64,000 nt of DNA from Parietaria judaica (taxonomy: Eukaryota > Streptophyta > Magnoliopsida > Rosales > Urticaceae). Below the pieces are notes generated by a model that saw nothing but the letters and a program-made list of their open reading frames with translations, did no database searches and was not told the origin of the DNA. This document shows positions 12,431-24,809 of this stretch, piece by piece. A program made the position numbers and the translations under genes. The first letter of the stretch is position 1, and the number at the start of each line of letters is the position of its first letter. The stretch is taken from the NCBI GenBank assembly GCA_954871525.1, contig OX940870.1:15655501-15719500 (forward strand), read 5' to 3'.

Positions 12431-15400
12431 TCACTTCCTCGGAACCCAGCAGCCATGGAGGCCGTACGGAAGACCGTACGGGAACTTGGCTCGGGCTAGC
12501 TCTTCGAAGCTTGAGCCGTCAAGCACCAGCGCATAGCCTTCGCCGTTCTTCTGGCTTATCATCGATATCACCACGCCTGCAAATTCATTAGTTTATCAGG
12601 ATTTTATCTTTTTCAGTCAACATGAAAGATTTACGTATCCAAATCATTGTAGAGTCAAACGACCAGTGAAGGCACTAACCGTCATCTTCCTCGGTGGCAC
12701 CAGGACGGGCGACAAAGTAAGGTTCAGATGGCACCGCGCCTTCCTCAAACCAGTTCTTCGCCTTCTTCTCCATTAAATCGATCTGCAAAGTTGAAATTCC
12801 CAGCAGACTTATGTACAAAAAAATCCAAAGGGTAATAAACTAATAATGATCACTGATTCATAGTAGATATTAGGAGTGAACACAGTAACCTGGTTCGGTA
12901 TTTTACTATCAAAAGCATATTTTGGGTATTTTCCAAGTAGAAACCCATAAACCCTCATTTTAACTGCAAAAAAACTACATTTTTAGCGGTATAATTTGGA
13001 CTTTAACTGCATTAATTTATCGATTTCATGTGAAACCGAATACCGAATTAGGTTAAAATGGGGTTTTCAGTTTTAATGTGAAAACCGCAACCGCTTACCC
13101 GGTTTTACTGCTTTAACTAAATCTAATATTATCTTTATTATATTCTATTTACCATACCTATTAACACATCAAAAAAAAATTCTTATCTTATCTCTCGGTG
13201 TAATATTAGTATTTAGTAATCCGTTTATGTGTAATAATTTATAATATTGCATTTAGTAGTATGTTTATGTGTAATATTAGTAGTCAGTTTATAGAGACGT
13301 ATATATTAATTTAAAAGCGCTAAATGTGGGTGAAAAACCGATAATACCGCAACCGAACACCGAATACCGATTATACAGTAAATGCGGTTTTCATCTTTAA
13401 AAAAAGGGTGTTCGGTTATCATTTTTAAAATACCAAAATGCCGTATTCGGTCTATTATTTGTCAAAAACCGCACCGAATACCCGCTTGTTCACCCCTAAA
13501 AGTCACTAACGATTATAAGAATTCTTATAAACATAACACATGTGCTTGGTCTAGTGGTAACAAGTACATCACTTAAGACATTAGAGGTCTTGAGTTCGAG
13601 TCACCATGGGAGTAGGAGTGAAATCCAAAGATCCTCATATATATATATATATATATATATAAAGGAAAAAATAGTATATACCAACCAATAATGTAATTAT
13701 AAAAATTGAATACCGCTTACTCGATTTTTGTTCGAGTTTCGTATACTCGGTAGCAAGATTTCGGTATTATCTGTTTGAAATCTTTTTTGTTGTGTATAAT
13801 TAATATACCTTGGTGATAGTGTTGGGGAAGTTGCAAGGGCGTTGAGCTCCACAAGCATAGGCATATCTGTATTTCTTGCCCAAGAAAGCCGGGTTTATGC
13901 TGCACATGTCCATTCCTTTTCCATGCTCGTTCGGCTCCAATGCTGCTTCCAACTTTCCACACGGGCTTCCATCTACTGGGATTGTGAACCTCCCAACCCT
14001 GAAATCATTTATTCCATAATTTAAATATTGTTATTGTGTTTGAGATTCGTAAAACGTTGCACATTACCTAGCATCAGGAAGCACATCTTGCCCGTTGAAT
14101 GAGCGGAGGTTCTGAAGCTTAAGCTTGTCCAGGATGGTGGTGTCCGCATTGTGCTCGCAGCAGTCAACCACGATGGAAGTCAACCTTCCGTCTTCGTCCT
14201 TCTCTTCGTACGCGTTTATGAAATGGAACGTTATGAACAGAGGAACTTCAACGCTCGCAACCTCCAATCACAAAACATAACTATTAAAACCATATTCTAT
14301 AATTAATAATGTAAACACGGTCAAACCGGAAGTTTGTTTCCGGTTCAACCCATTTTTAGAAAGAAAAAAAAAAATCCGGATCAGAGTTTTCGTTCCCTTA
14401 TTTTTTTGGAATTGTTGAATCGAGGATTCGAAATCTAAAAGGAAAAGAAACATGTGTTCTTAAAAATTCCGGAACCATTCAGAGTTCGTGTTTTTTTTTT
14501 TTTTTTGTTAAAATGTGGTGTGAAATGGTACGAAATGATCATTTTATGTCAAATATTTTTAAAGACTACCCACCCATTGACCATTGACTATAAATTGATT
14601 GATGAAATGCTATATCATTAATCATTTATATTTATTTGCTGTATTATTGGCTTCAACTTTCTAAGTTACTTAACTTTAATTAAACACGTGTTTTCAAGGC
14701 TATAAAGAGAGAGAGAGAAAGTACGTACAATGTTACCACTAGTTTTGCACATAACATGCAAGAAGGCCTTTGAATCCGGGTGCCACTCGAACTTGTATAG
14801 AGGAGTGGGCTCAGCCCTCAGCAGATTCTGCGCGCAGTACCGGAGGGGCATTTCCGGAACCACTACGTAATGCTCCGTTACCGGGAAGGAGTGGACCCAC
14901 CCAGGGGCAGGCCCGTTGCGGCACGCCACCCGTCCGATAACCGTCCTCTCGTTTGTCCCCGGGAGCATCCTCACCACTAGATACCCGGGGCTCACCAAGT
15001 CCGGCAGAAGTGTCAGAAATTCCGTCTCCGTCACTATCGGATGCGCCGAGTGGATCAAACCCCCGAGCGAGTCGCTGTACTCAAACTTCCCCAGCGTGTC
15101 TAGGGTTTCGGGGTCAACGACGATGGAGCCCTTCTGCGTCTCCGTGAGGCAGACGACGCGGCCGTCGCCGAGGCGGACAACGCCGGTGTTCGCGTTGTCG
15201 GTAAGGGAGGCACCGGAGAAGAGGCTGGCAAGCTCGCCGATGTAGGCGAGGAAGTTCTCGGGCTTGGGGGCTTCGGAGAACTCGCGGAAGCAGAGGCGGT
15301 TGTTGGCCATGGCGGCCTTGTACACCTCCGACTGGATCTGGCGGTGCGCCGCTGAGAGGCGGCCATTGTGGAAGTCGAGGCGGACCAGCGTCGCGTAGCC

Positions 15401-17455
15401 GTCGAACAGGTGGCGCATGTTGTAGTCGCCGATGTTCCAGAGTCCGGGGCCATTACGCAGGTACGTACCGTTCTGCATGAAAAAAAAAATAGAATAAGAC
15501 GATATGTAATGAAATAAATGAAAAAAAATAAATTAAAATTAATACCCATCGACCAATATCATTAAAACTCTTGAACATGATTAAGAAGTAAAGATGGTCA
15601 GTCAATATCTTTATATATAATTTGGTATATTCTTAAAGATTTCCATGTACACTTACGTACTTGATTACGCATTTACATGTGTATATATGTTTTTTTATTT
15701 GACCTTTTTTGACGTATCTATTTAGAAAAGAAACAAGAGTCCAAGAATGGGTTGATAAGAAATAGTAAATTAATATATATAAAAAAGGGAACAATACAAG
15801 CTGGGATTTGTTTCTAGTCAACCATCGTATTAATTAGTTAGCAAAAGAATATTAATTACTTGATTAGGTGAAATTAACTAAAATCGAGGAATATGCTTCG
15901 TACATATCTATTTGACGCATACCATGGATGTTTTAATAAATGAATAAAAAATATATAAGCAAAGTGTAATAATCTCCAAATAATAACATGACATCACAAA
16001 TTGTCACTGCTCACTAAGACAGATCACACTAGCTATTTATAACGTAGGGACATCAGTTGATGAATAAAATGTCACAACAAATCATATGCTTGGAGAATCA
16101 AGCAAACCAAAATAAACAAGAATAATCATTATGTATTCCATTTCATCAAAATAAATAATAATATGTCAAACGTCAATTTCCTTGAAATTATACAAGTACT
16201 ATTAGGGGTGAGCATGGGTTGGGTTGGGCCGCCCCGATGCTTTTTATGGACCCGACCCGAATACTTCGGGTTCCAAAAAAAAAAGCCCAATCCGACCCAA
16301 ACTTTTTTAATGCCCGAACCAAACCGACCCGATAAAAATCGGGTTGGGTTGGGTTGGGTCGCTATGGCCCGATTATTCAAAATTTACTATTATATAACAG
16401 AAAATATTATGAAAAAAATACATCAATGTAACTCAAAATTCAAGTAAAAATATCTCAAACAAATTTAATCAAAGAAACATACACCAAACAATAGAAACAC
16501 ATGAAAATAAGAGATTGAACGGTCTTTGAATGTAAATAAAATTGAGAATTAGAAGTTTTAAAACACTAAAGATTGCACTATTTGAAATAAATATTAATAT
16601 GAAATATATATTAATTATATTGGTCGGGTCGGAGACCCCGACCTGACCCAAGGTTTTGGACCCGACCCCGACCCGAATAATAATCGGGTCCGGCTCGATC
16701 CGACCCAATTTTGAGCGAGTTAGATTGGGCGGGTTAGATTGGGGTCGGATCCTTAACGGATTGGGTTGGGCCATCGGATTGGGTCTAAAATGCTCACCCC
16801 TACTACTACGCTTTCATTTCCCAATGATCACTGCAAGAATAATCAAACTCTTTTTTTTTTTTTTTAGTGTAGAGATTTAATTTTATTTTTGAAATTTTTT
16901 GTATATTCGTAGGCTTGATCAAACGTATCAAGAATAAAAGTTCAACATTTTTTACTTTTTTATAACGAAAATATCCAAAATAATTTTATTTTATAAGCCT
17001 TTATATTTATAAATTTATCATGAATGATTATCGATTTACAAACTTACTTATTGATTAACTCGTAATTCTTCAATTAACTCGTAAAATTAAACCATTATCG
17101 ATTGATTTAAATACTCAACCAGTACTGAATTCGTTTATATACTATAGTAATCACGTACCAGCCAGAGAGGAATGTTCCCATCCACATCAAGCTGCCCCTC
17201 CCACCTTTCTTGCCGTACGCTCGTCCACGCGACATGCTGATCCGCTGGACGTGTATCGCCCCCGACGCCTGGTGCCGGTGAAGACGTCTTAGGCGCCCGA
17301 GGCGTCGCAACGTTCGTGACGATCAATCGCCTAACGCCGCTTTGGGTGGCGATACGTCTCGTGGTGATTCTCTTGCTTATGAACTTGTCATCAGGTTTGG
17401 GAAGCAAATTGGTGGTCATTTCAATGGCCGAATATGATGTTGCTTTGCAAGCCAT
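12431..17455 (-). CDS. CCD8: Carotenoid cleavage dioxygenase 8 (carlactone synthase)
   Basis: Six exons on the minus strand: 17455-17159, 15472-14729, 14261-14068, 13998-13809, 12782-12680, 12576-12431; all junctions are GT-AG and in phase, giving 557 residues, normal for CCD8 (MAX4/RMS1/DAD1). The plastid enzyme converts 9-cis-beta-apo-10'-carotenal into carlactone, the strigolactone precursor. The N-terminus (residues 1-45) is Ser/Thr/Arg-rich, like a plastid transit peptide. Conserved blocks follow in order: NGTYLRNGPGLW (100-111), ELASLFSGASLTDNANTGVV, GLIHSAHPI, GWVHSFPVTE, TFHFINAYEE, EHGKGMDMCSINP and LPYGLHGCWV at the end. The four iron-binding histidines expected of the family are present at about 243, 293, 360 and 550. 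Introns 1 and 4 are enlarged by MITEs and a SINE. No premature stop is seen, so it should be functional. Confidence 0.96.
12871..13498. mobile_element. hAT-like MITE in CCD8 intron 4
   Basis: Bounded by TAGGAGTGAACA at the left and TGTTCACCCCTA at the right, a near-perfect inverted pair. The 628-bp inside is full of CCGAATACCG and CGGTTTT phrases and has no reading frame. I could not find a clear 8-bp duplication, so the exact limits may be off by a few bases. Confidence 0.6.
13536..13662 (+). mobile_element. tRNA-derived SINE in CCD8 intron 4
   Basis: A tRNA-like head with box A (TGGTCTAGTGGTAAC, about 13548-13562) and box B (GAGTTCGAGTCAC, about 13592-13604) about 40 bp apart, followed by a short body and a tail of TA repeats to 13662. 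Plant SINEs have this pol III internal promoter. It has no acceptor stem, so it is not a tRNA gene. Confidence 0.6.
16203..16802. mobile_element. hAT-like MITE in CCD8 intron 1
   Basis: A 600-bp element with terminal repeats TAGGGGTGAGCAT and ATGCTCACCCCTA. Flanking 8-mers TACTATTA (16197-16204) and TACTACTA (16801-16808) match at 7 of 8 positions, overlapping the TA at each end. The inside consists of GGGTTGGGTTGGG runs at both ends and their complement CCCGACCCGACC. The overlapping reading frames at 16129, 16163, 16469 and 16656 are products of this simple sequence, not genes. Confidence 0.75.
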
Positions 17456-17560
17456 GGCGACAAAGAAGCTGAATAAACTCGAGAATTTTTTTACAAGAAA
17501 GAGAGAAATGGAGGTGATTGATATGAGAGTTTTGGTACTCTTAAGTGTGTGAGAATGACA

Positions 17561-17572
17561 TGTATTTATAGA
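17561..17572 (-). promoter_or_regulatory. CCD8 TATA box
   Basis: The minus strand reads CTATAAATACA about 110 bp upstream of the CCD8 start codon, a normal plant distance leaving a 5' UTR of about 80 nt. Confidence 0.65.
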
Positions 17573-17779
17573 GGGGCGTTATTTTGGAGGGGTTATTTTA
17601 TTTAATATTTTCGGAATAATTAATATGTAGATTTGATTAGAAAAACTGTTGAAAAGGTATAGTATTAATGAGAATCTTCATCGGTTGAATTCCTTTTCAC
17701 TACGTGACACAACTTGATTATGGGACGCGTATAATTAATTTTGTACCGAATCTAGGTTTTTCTGACCTCAAATCGGCTG

Positions 17780-17798
17780 ACACGTGTAAGGCACGTGA
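17780..17798. promoter_or_regulatory. Paired G-boxes upstream of CCD8
   Basis: Two palindromic CACGTG cores at 17781-17786 and 17792-17797, spaced 11 bp apart, about 330 bp above the CCD8 start. G-boxes bind bZIP and bHLH factors. Control of CCD8 through them is an inference from position only. Confidence 0.45.
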
Positions 17799-18835
17799 CT
17801 GTAAAGAAAACTCGTATTTTGTTTTTTCTTTTCTATAGGTTTTGCTGATTAAGTAATTGTCTAGTGTGGATAACTGTCAGAGTTAGACAAGTTTGCATGG
17901 TTACCACGTATGGCGAGAGTTTTTAATAATGTGATAAGCCTTGGTTTAAACTTGTCTTTTTAGTTTCTTGTATCATTTAATGTTGACAAATTTTCTTTTA
18001 AACATCATTAATTTTTTATTTTCCCCAACATTACACCTTCTAGACTCTATTTCTACTTTTCAAAACAACTAGTATATTTTATTAATATTATCTTCTATTT
18101 TCTAAAATCTCTTGCCTAATCTGAGAAAAAAAAGAAGACCTAAAACTTAAATCTTTAAACTATCATTTTCTTTCGATCTTGTCGTCGTGCTCTTGCGTCC
18201 TTGAGGAATTCCATCGCATTGTCATTTGACCATCATCGGCTCGCGTGTGGCTCCAAATCACATTATATACAATTTTCTATCACTACTGGTCGCGTTTCAC
18301 ATATTTAATGTCTACGTAGCACTCTTAGCTTGTCTTTTCAACCTTATTTGTTCGTCTGTTTCGGACTTCGCAATCTCTTTCCGTGTTTCCATCAATATTT
18401 GTTATGTTCTATTATTTTTAATTTGAATTTCATGCTATTAATCATGACATATTTTGTATTTTATATTTGGTATTTTGTGACTCGGAATCTTGTCTTATAG
18501 TATTCTTAGATAGTTGTTAATTTGTAATCAATTCGGCGGGGTGGTCATATCGACTAAGCCGTGAGTCCGCCAATGCTAACATCTTTGTGTCCCAAGTACC
18601 AATATTATATCTACAAACTAAACCGATATTTAATTTGAGAAGGTTTTGAGAACTGGTGCAAAACAAATCCATAATTGATTGATGAGCCTAATCTTGAATG
18701 TTCATAAATATTGTGTATTTCCTTTTGTTTTGAGCATAATCGAATATTATATAAGATTCCTTGACATAGCCAGAAGATGGATAGCGACGACGATCGATGT
18801 GAAATATAATACTTCAATAGGAGTTCCCATACATG

Positions 18836-18875
<40 letters not shown>

Positions 18876-21800
18876 TATCGTATCATCACTTGTGAATGTG
18901 TAACTGTATCTTATTCTAATATGGCCTTCGTTCTAGTTGACTATTCATGCATATTTGTTTCTCATTAGAATTTTCCTTGCAAATTGGTTTCAAATCATAC
19001 CCACGTACCCAATACATGAAGACCTAAGTAATATGTTATTTGTTTGTGATTTAAGTACCAATATTTGTACGAATTGATGTAAAGTATATTCCTATTTTTT
19101 TTAGTGGCAATAGGACCAGAAAACAATGTCGATGTTCAATTTCGTCCATGTCGAGTTAACTTATGCTAAGTTAGAGGCACATGCCCGTCTCAAATTTAAT
19201 AAAATATTGAAAAATGATGTTTTTAGTAATCAATTGTACATGTACACATGTCCTAATTTGTAAAAAACATACCTTAATAAGACGTGGACGTAATCGGACA
19301 TCAGCACTGTTTTGTGGCTTTTAGGTACAATTTGCCGCGAAAAAATAATAGAAATTAGAAATATGTTGACACGTAATATAAGATTGAGAACTTATTCCGC
19401 AAATATCCATATATATAAGAAAGGCTATGACATAGTAAATGTGGCATGTGTAAGTACTTGAGCCATTATATTCACAAATAAAATCACGACGGTAATTATT
19501 GGACATTCGTTTCAAGTTTCATTAAGGTTATCTTAATTTGTTTGGGATATGATATCGGCGATTAATTTCTTCATGCCATTCTACGCGGATTGCGTAACTA
19601 TTTATACTAATGATTATATTTTTATACCATTTCTCGACGATAAACTACCATGCCTTCTTGTCCCAAACATGTATTTCAAGCGACAAACAAATATAGATGG
19701 AAAATTATCTATATATACAACACACACTGACACACATATATAACAATGGCGTAGCCAGCCTTTCATTTCATGCGAAGCACGTAACATATTTTAATCGATT
19801 TTTTTAACTACGTAAACAAACAAAAATCATAAACAACTATATTAAAGTGACTATTAGACATATAAATGGATAATATTACTTTTCAAAAGATAATAGAATA
19901 GATTTATCGATCAAGAAGGGAGATGGAATGAGAAGAGTCTAATTAAGTCATGAATAATAATTTTTTATTTGATATGAACGTATGCACGTGCACTCACCAG
20001 TTATATTGAGATTTTCGCACTATAATAGTGACGATATTGATGCTTACATGAGAGTCGGTCTTGTCGGCCAATCGATGGCTAATGATCTAAATAGTAAGGT
20101 ACAAATTAAAGGATCTAACCGTAAAGAGTTTATGCCTTTTTTGAATATTTACTTCAAAGTCCGTATGTTTTGATCTTTGACTTCTTAATAGTTCATTTGC
20201 TTGAAAGTGAGACTGAATACGATAATTTTTTTTTTCATTTATCAACTTGTCTTGTTGTCTCTGGCTGCGGTCCAAAAATAAAGCAAAAATAATGATATAT
20301 TCAGTTGGAGCATATGTATTTATTAGGAAATAAAATGAATTAAAAATAGAAAGTAATAGCATTATATATACTAAAAGAATAGTTTAATTCATGTATACAC
20401 AATTAGACCGTCCAAAGTGGAGCAGAAACAAAGCAACCCTTGTTGGGCCATTTTGAGGTCCACAAGAAACAATGATGCCTTCCAATAATTTTATACCAAC
20501 AATATTAAAACAGCCAAAAATAAATATATAATATATGCTAATATATGCTATGAAAGACTTCAGACTTTTAAAAAAAAATCCACCTTGAAATTCATCAAAG
20601 AGAAGCTCTAGAATTATTTATATTATCAAGTATTTTTCTTTTACTGATCTGTTATATGTAACATTGATGAAGTCTGTGTATTCCGAGTGCAACAAAAGCT
20701 GAGTATTTTTCGAAGTTCCCACGACGACTGAGGACTGTCATATTTGCTATATTTGCTGTTGAAAATGAATATTTCATTGTTCCATAGGATTTCTCCATAG
20801 GGTTGAAATGATTACTGATACATCTATTGTTGAAAAGACCAAGAATTTTGCTATTGGGTGCGATTATACGTATTTTCTTTACATAATTAAGAAGAAATCG
20901 AGTTTGATTACTTGAAATTTATGGATTCGATTATCTAGATATATTTATTTGTAGAGTTATTAATTAAGACTATCATATTATTGAGATGACAATAGAGTCC
21001 GGGCCAATAATTCAAGTTCACTTTGCATGATTTTAGACTAAATTTTTTCTTTTTAATTGACCTATATTTGAATATGATTTCCCTACTTCACCAATTTCTT
21101 TAGTTCATTCCCATTTGGAAAAGTGGGAACTCCATTTCTGTGCATGAAGATTTTACTATAATATTAGGACCTGTGAAGTTGATGACTTGTGCTATCTGGG
21201 CCAATGTGTTTGCCAGTAACTAATTAAAATATCATTGAATGTTCCTTAGTCAAAAAGAATATTTAGTACAAATTCATGATTTGCTTCCAAATGGCAAACA
21301 CAATTGATTTCCTTTTGACATTTAACCCAAAAAGGATATATGACATTTAGTTATATACATAAGTTTTTAGGACCATTCAGTGTCTAAGAACAAGTCCTTG
21401 TGAATTATATGATTATACATCAGATTCGTGTATAACATGAAAAATATATGTATAGGGATGGAAATCTTTGATACTGATAGGATCCGGTAGAGAAATTAAG
21501 AATAAACGAGAACAATAAACGTAAGATCTCAAGGTCGAGAGTTAGGCTAAAAAATGTATAAAGATATGACCATGTAAGAATTTTCCACTAATCTAATATA
21601 ATGGCTAATTAACAATAAGCGACTTATATAGAGTCTGATAATACTAACATTTCGAAGCATTATTATCGGGGACTTCACATGTTCAACAATGAGATTATGC
21701 GCAAACTACTCTAGTAGATGTTTGTCGACTCGACAGTGAGATTTTTGTCATTAGCCTTTGCGATCGACTAAGGCAACGAGCTCATACTCGGGACTCTACC

Positions 21801-21910
21801 TCGTCCACCAATGTGCAGAAAGGCTGCGAGGATCGTCCAGAAAAAGGGCACCTAGGAGCCTCTTGGATTGAGATTCCGTTTAGGTTCTTTGATTAATAAC
21901 TTAATAGACG

Positions 21911-22034
21911 TCCATGAACCCTTGTTAAGATACTGAAAGCGTAAAAAAAAAAAAAAAACATCCATCAACCCTTTTTAAGATACTTAAAGCGTAAAAAAAA
22001 AAAAAAAAAAAAAAACCTTGTTAGGATACTTAAA
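21911..22034. repeat. Triplicated unit with poly(A) runs
   Basis: The phrase AACCCTTGTTAAGATACTGAAAGCGT followed by 16 A's is repeated about 53 bp on, with slight change and a run of about 23 A's, and begins a third time (CCTTGTTAGGATACTTAAA). Confidence 0.7.
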
Positions 22035-23761
22035 AGTTAAAGCATTTATTTTGTGTCATATTGATACGCATGCATATAAAATAATACATATCTTCGTACG
22101 TATAGTAAATATTCATGGTGAAATATTTCAAAAGATTCCAGTGCACTATAAAATCCAAGAAAAGCATATTTGTTGGCACACAAAACTCCTGTCGAAATCA
22201 ATGCATTGACAAGAATAATAATTGGCAGAATAAAATTAGGGAGGTACGGATAATATGATGTAAAAACCAACCCAGTTAAGATATTAGACTCATTTTGACC
22301 TACTATTAATTTACCTTAGAGTTTAACGAGGTTGGACCAACTCGCCCACGAGTAGTCTTTTAGAGTGTTTTGAAAGCGTAAAACTCAATTTTAAGGAACC
22401 TTATCTTTTGATTTAGATTTCGAATCCGAGTGTATAATATATTAAGTACGTTATCGACAACGTCATGAAGGATTCACGATGCATCAAATGTTTGTTTAGC
22501 ATATTGGCACTTTTTAATTTTGTGCTTGTTTTGCGCTATTTTTCCTACTTTAGGTCGTTCCATTTATTATGACCTCTTTGGCTGGATTTTTAAACCTATA
22601 ATCCATACTCGAATAAATAGATTACAAAAGAGTATTTAGTTGAATATTCGTAGGCAAATCAACAAGAAAAAATTGTTCGTGTTTCTCCAATATATCTTTC
22701 CTGTGAATCAGAATTTAATGTAATTATAGTGTCATAAATAAATTCCGCGGTATAGTTTTCCTTTTAAAGACTGCATGTTGAAACTGCATGGAGAATCAAG
22801 GCCCTTATAATTGCTTGTGGGTCTCTTCATGATTAATTTCACCTACAAATTCCATAAATCACAGAATGACAAAATTTATTGAATAGATTCTCCAGTATGT
22901 GGCAGACAAAATTAGGGTTTCTAGCTCATCAAAGCAACAAAACAATGAAAGAGTTACATGAACTCTCTGTATATCATTATAATATATAGTTTTGTCTCCT
23001 CAAACAAGTTTTTTATATTATTTTATTTAATTAGTGGACGGTCCAAATTAAAAGCGAATTAATTCCTTGGTTGGCCGTGATGTAGAAGATGACGTGCCAT
23101 TTCTACTGTTTGGTCAAAGTATTAACGGCTTACTTACGTGCAAGGCCAATTTTAAAGAGTGTTTTCGTATACAATATAAGAATTAAATAATTAAATTTTA
23201 CAATGAAAAGTTCAATGGTGAAAATTTCAGAAATGTGGTGGTTAATATTCATTATAAAGTATTGTGGGATCTTGAAAACTGATTATAAATAAATTGTTAA
23301 TATAGGTTACGTATATGGTATATCCTTACATTATTTGAGGTTATCATGCATGATCATAGAGCACAAAGAAGACAATATAGGCAAAATGGCATTTTTTTTT
23401 GAGATTCTAAGAGGTCGATAGTAAGTGATTAGCCTTGATAAGTATTAGTCTTTGTATTAGGTGTGGGATTTTGGATATGATTGCGTTGTAATGAGAGGCA
23501 TAATGGGAGATTAATAAGCCTAATTGTAATGGTAATCTTCTCAATGAGTGGTACACAAAAACCAAGTCTGATTAATTGTGAAAGTCTCGAAGATTCTAAA
23601 AATCAAGATATAGATTCATAAAAAAAGATCTCAAGTATAATAAGATCGCACTAGTTCTTTGACATTTGATATGCAATTTAAAAATACGTACCGAAAAACT
23701 CAAGTCGGATTAAGTATTAAATATATTATTTTCATTTAAGTTGATAAAAATTATTTATGTT

Positions 23762-24330
23762 TGTTGATGTGGGATTTTGTCCCCTCAAATAACGACAATA
23801 ATATGTTAAACGGCATATCAAGACAAGCCAACGATTACGACACTATGGAAAAACGACATCAAGGAGAAAGTCACATGATGCACAACATGGGCTTTAAAAC
23901 AATAAAGGCCCGCCACGAGGATTGAGGCCCATTAAAACACCCAAGATCTCCTAAACCCAAAGACCAATCCATGAAGACCAAGCAACCCATAAGACCAGGC
24001 GCGTTTCCTCCATGCTTACCAGCCCGAGCTACTCCCACGTAGGTGAAGACCGAGTACCACGTTATCACCCTTACACATGGCACCCTAAGCGAAGCACGAG
24101 GAGGAGAGCTCAGTCTCATAGCCGTTACCAAGAAATAGATGGTCAATGTAATAGCATAGGATATACAATCTTTTTACACACAACCCTTATCCCGTGATCA
24201 AGCAATAACAACATCTTTTCCTTTACTATCTATATTCCTTATTGATTTACTGCCAAAGCTATTTTCACTGAAGTGGATTCACTACAGATAGATTGAGATC
24301 CATCATCTCTTGCATCGTATCAAAGTGCAA
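23762..24330 (+). mobile_element. Possible LTR with primer-binding site (TRIM or solo LTR)
   Basis: A candidate 553-bp LTR from TGTTGATGTGGGAT to CATCTCTTGCA, followed three bases later by GTATCAAAGTGC, similar to the tRNA-Met primer-binding site TGGTATCAGAGC of plant Copia-type elements. No second copy is in view and no duplication could be tested. The opposing frames at 23871 and 24012 have no recognisable product. Confidence 0.4.
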
Positions 24331-24496
24331 TCACTTTGTGACAGTTGGTCGAGATTATTCCCATCAACAATGTTCATAACTCATGATGCTGAAATTAAAT
24401 TGAATATTGTAGTAGCCCAAGTCCGGAGTGTGGGCCTAGCCCATTGTCGTTTGTTGGCTTCTTTTGGGCTTGGAGCTTGGAATCTAGATTCAGGTA

Positions 24497-24760
24497 GATC
24501 GGACCCTCCGCTAACTGTCAATACAAATCTGAGTCCTCCGACCTATTACTTGAAAGTCCTAGGACTCGGGATATAAGTAAGTGACCGCTGAGAACCAGAA
24601 CCTCCGTAGAGAGGTCAATGATCGGATCCTCCACTTACCGCTGGACAAAAACCAAGTCCTACGATCTGTTACCACAAAGCCTTAGAGCCCAGATTATAGA
24701 GCGGTGACCAAAGAAAATCGAATCCTCCGTAGGGCAGGTCGGCGATCAGGCAGAGCTTGC
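24497..24760. repeat. 123-bp tandem repeat, two copies
   Basis: Copy 1 (24497-24619) and copy 2 (24620-24743) both start GATCGGA(C/T)CCTCC and end in AATCCTCCGTAG-like phrases. A third copy begins at 24744 and decays. It lies just before the family B LTR. Confidence 0.65.
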
Positions 24761-24809
24761 GGTCTAGCTAGCTTCTTCCTCTGTAGTCTGTAAAACTAGA
24801 AAACACCAG

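Larger units (their letters stand above)
17573..23761. other. Gene-poor intergenic DNA upstream of CCD8
   Basis: About 6.2 kb of AT-rich DNA. Apart from the G-boxes, a TA microsatellite (about 18839-18870) and the duplicated A-run unit at 21911-22034, I see no gene: all reading frames are under 95 codons and show no protein-like composition. A stretch around 21440-21880 has a more mixed composition and may be old transposon sequence, but I recognise nothing in it. Confidence 0.5.

Noticed and set aside
13541..13604. tRNA gene
   Set aside because: Box A and B are present but no paired acceptor stem or anticodon arm can be drawn; a tRNA-derived SINE fits better.
15100..15549. 149-codon frame overlapping CCD8 exon 2
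   Set aside because: It is an out-of-frame reading of the GC-rich CCD8 exon, giving a Ser/Thr/Ala-rich product; the CCD8 frame is clearly the real one.
16321..16365. Telomere-like GGGTTGGGTTGGGT runs as an interstitial telomere
   Set aside because: The plant telomere unit is TTTAGGG; these runs are part of a hAT-like MITE.
16163..16880. ORFs rich in Pro, Asn and Arg in CCD8 intron 1
   Set aside because: They are translations of GGGTT/CCCGA simple sequence in a MITE.
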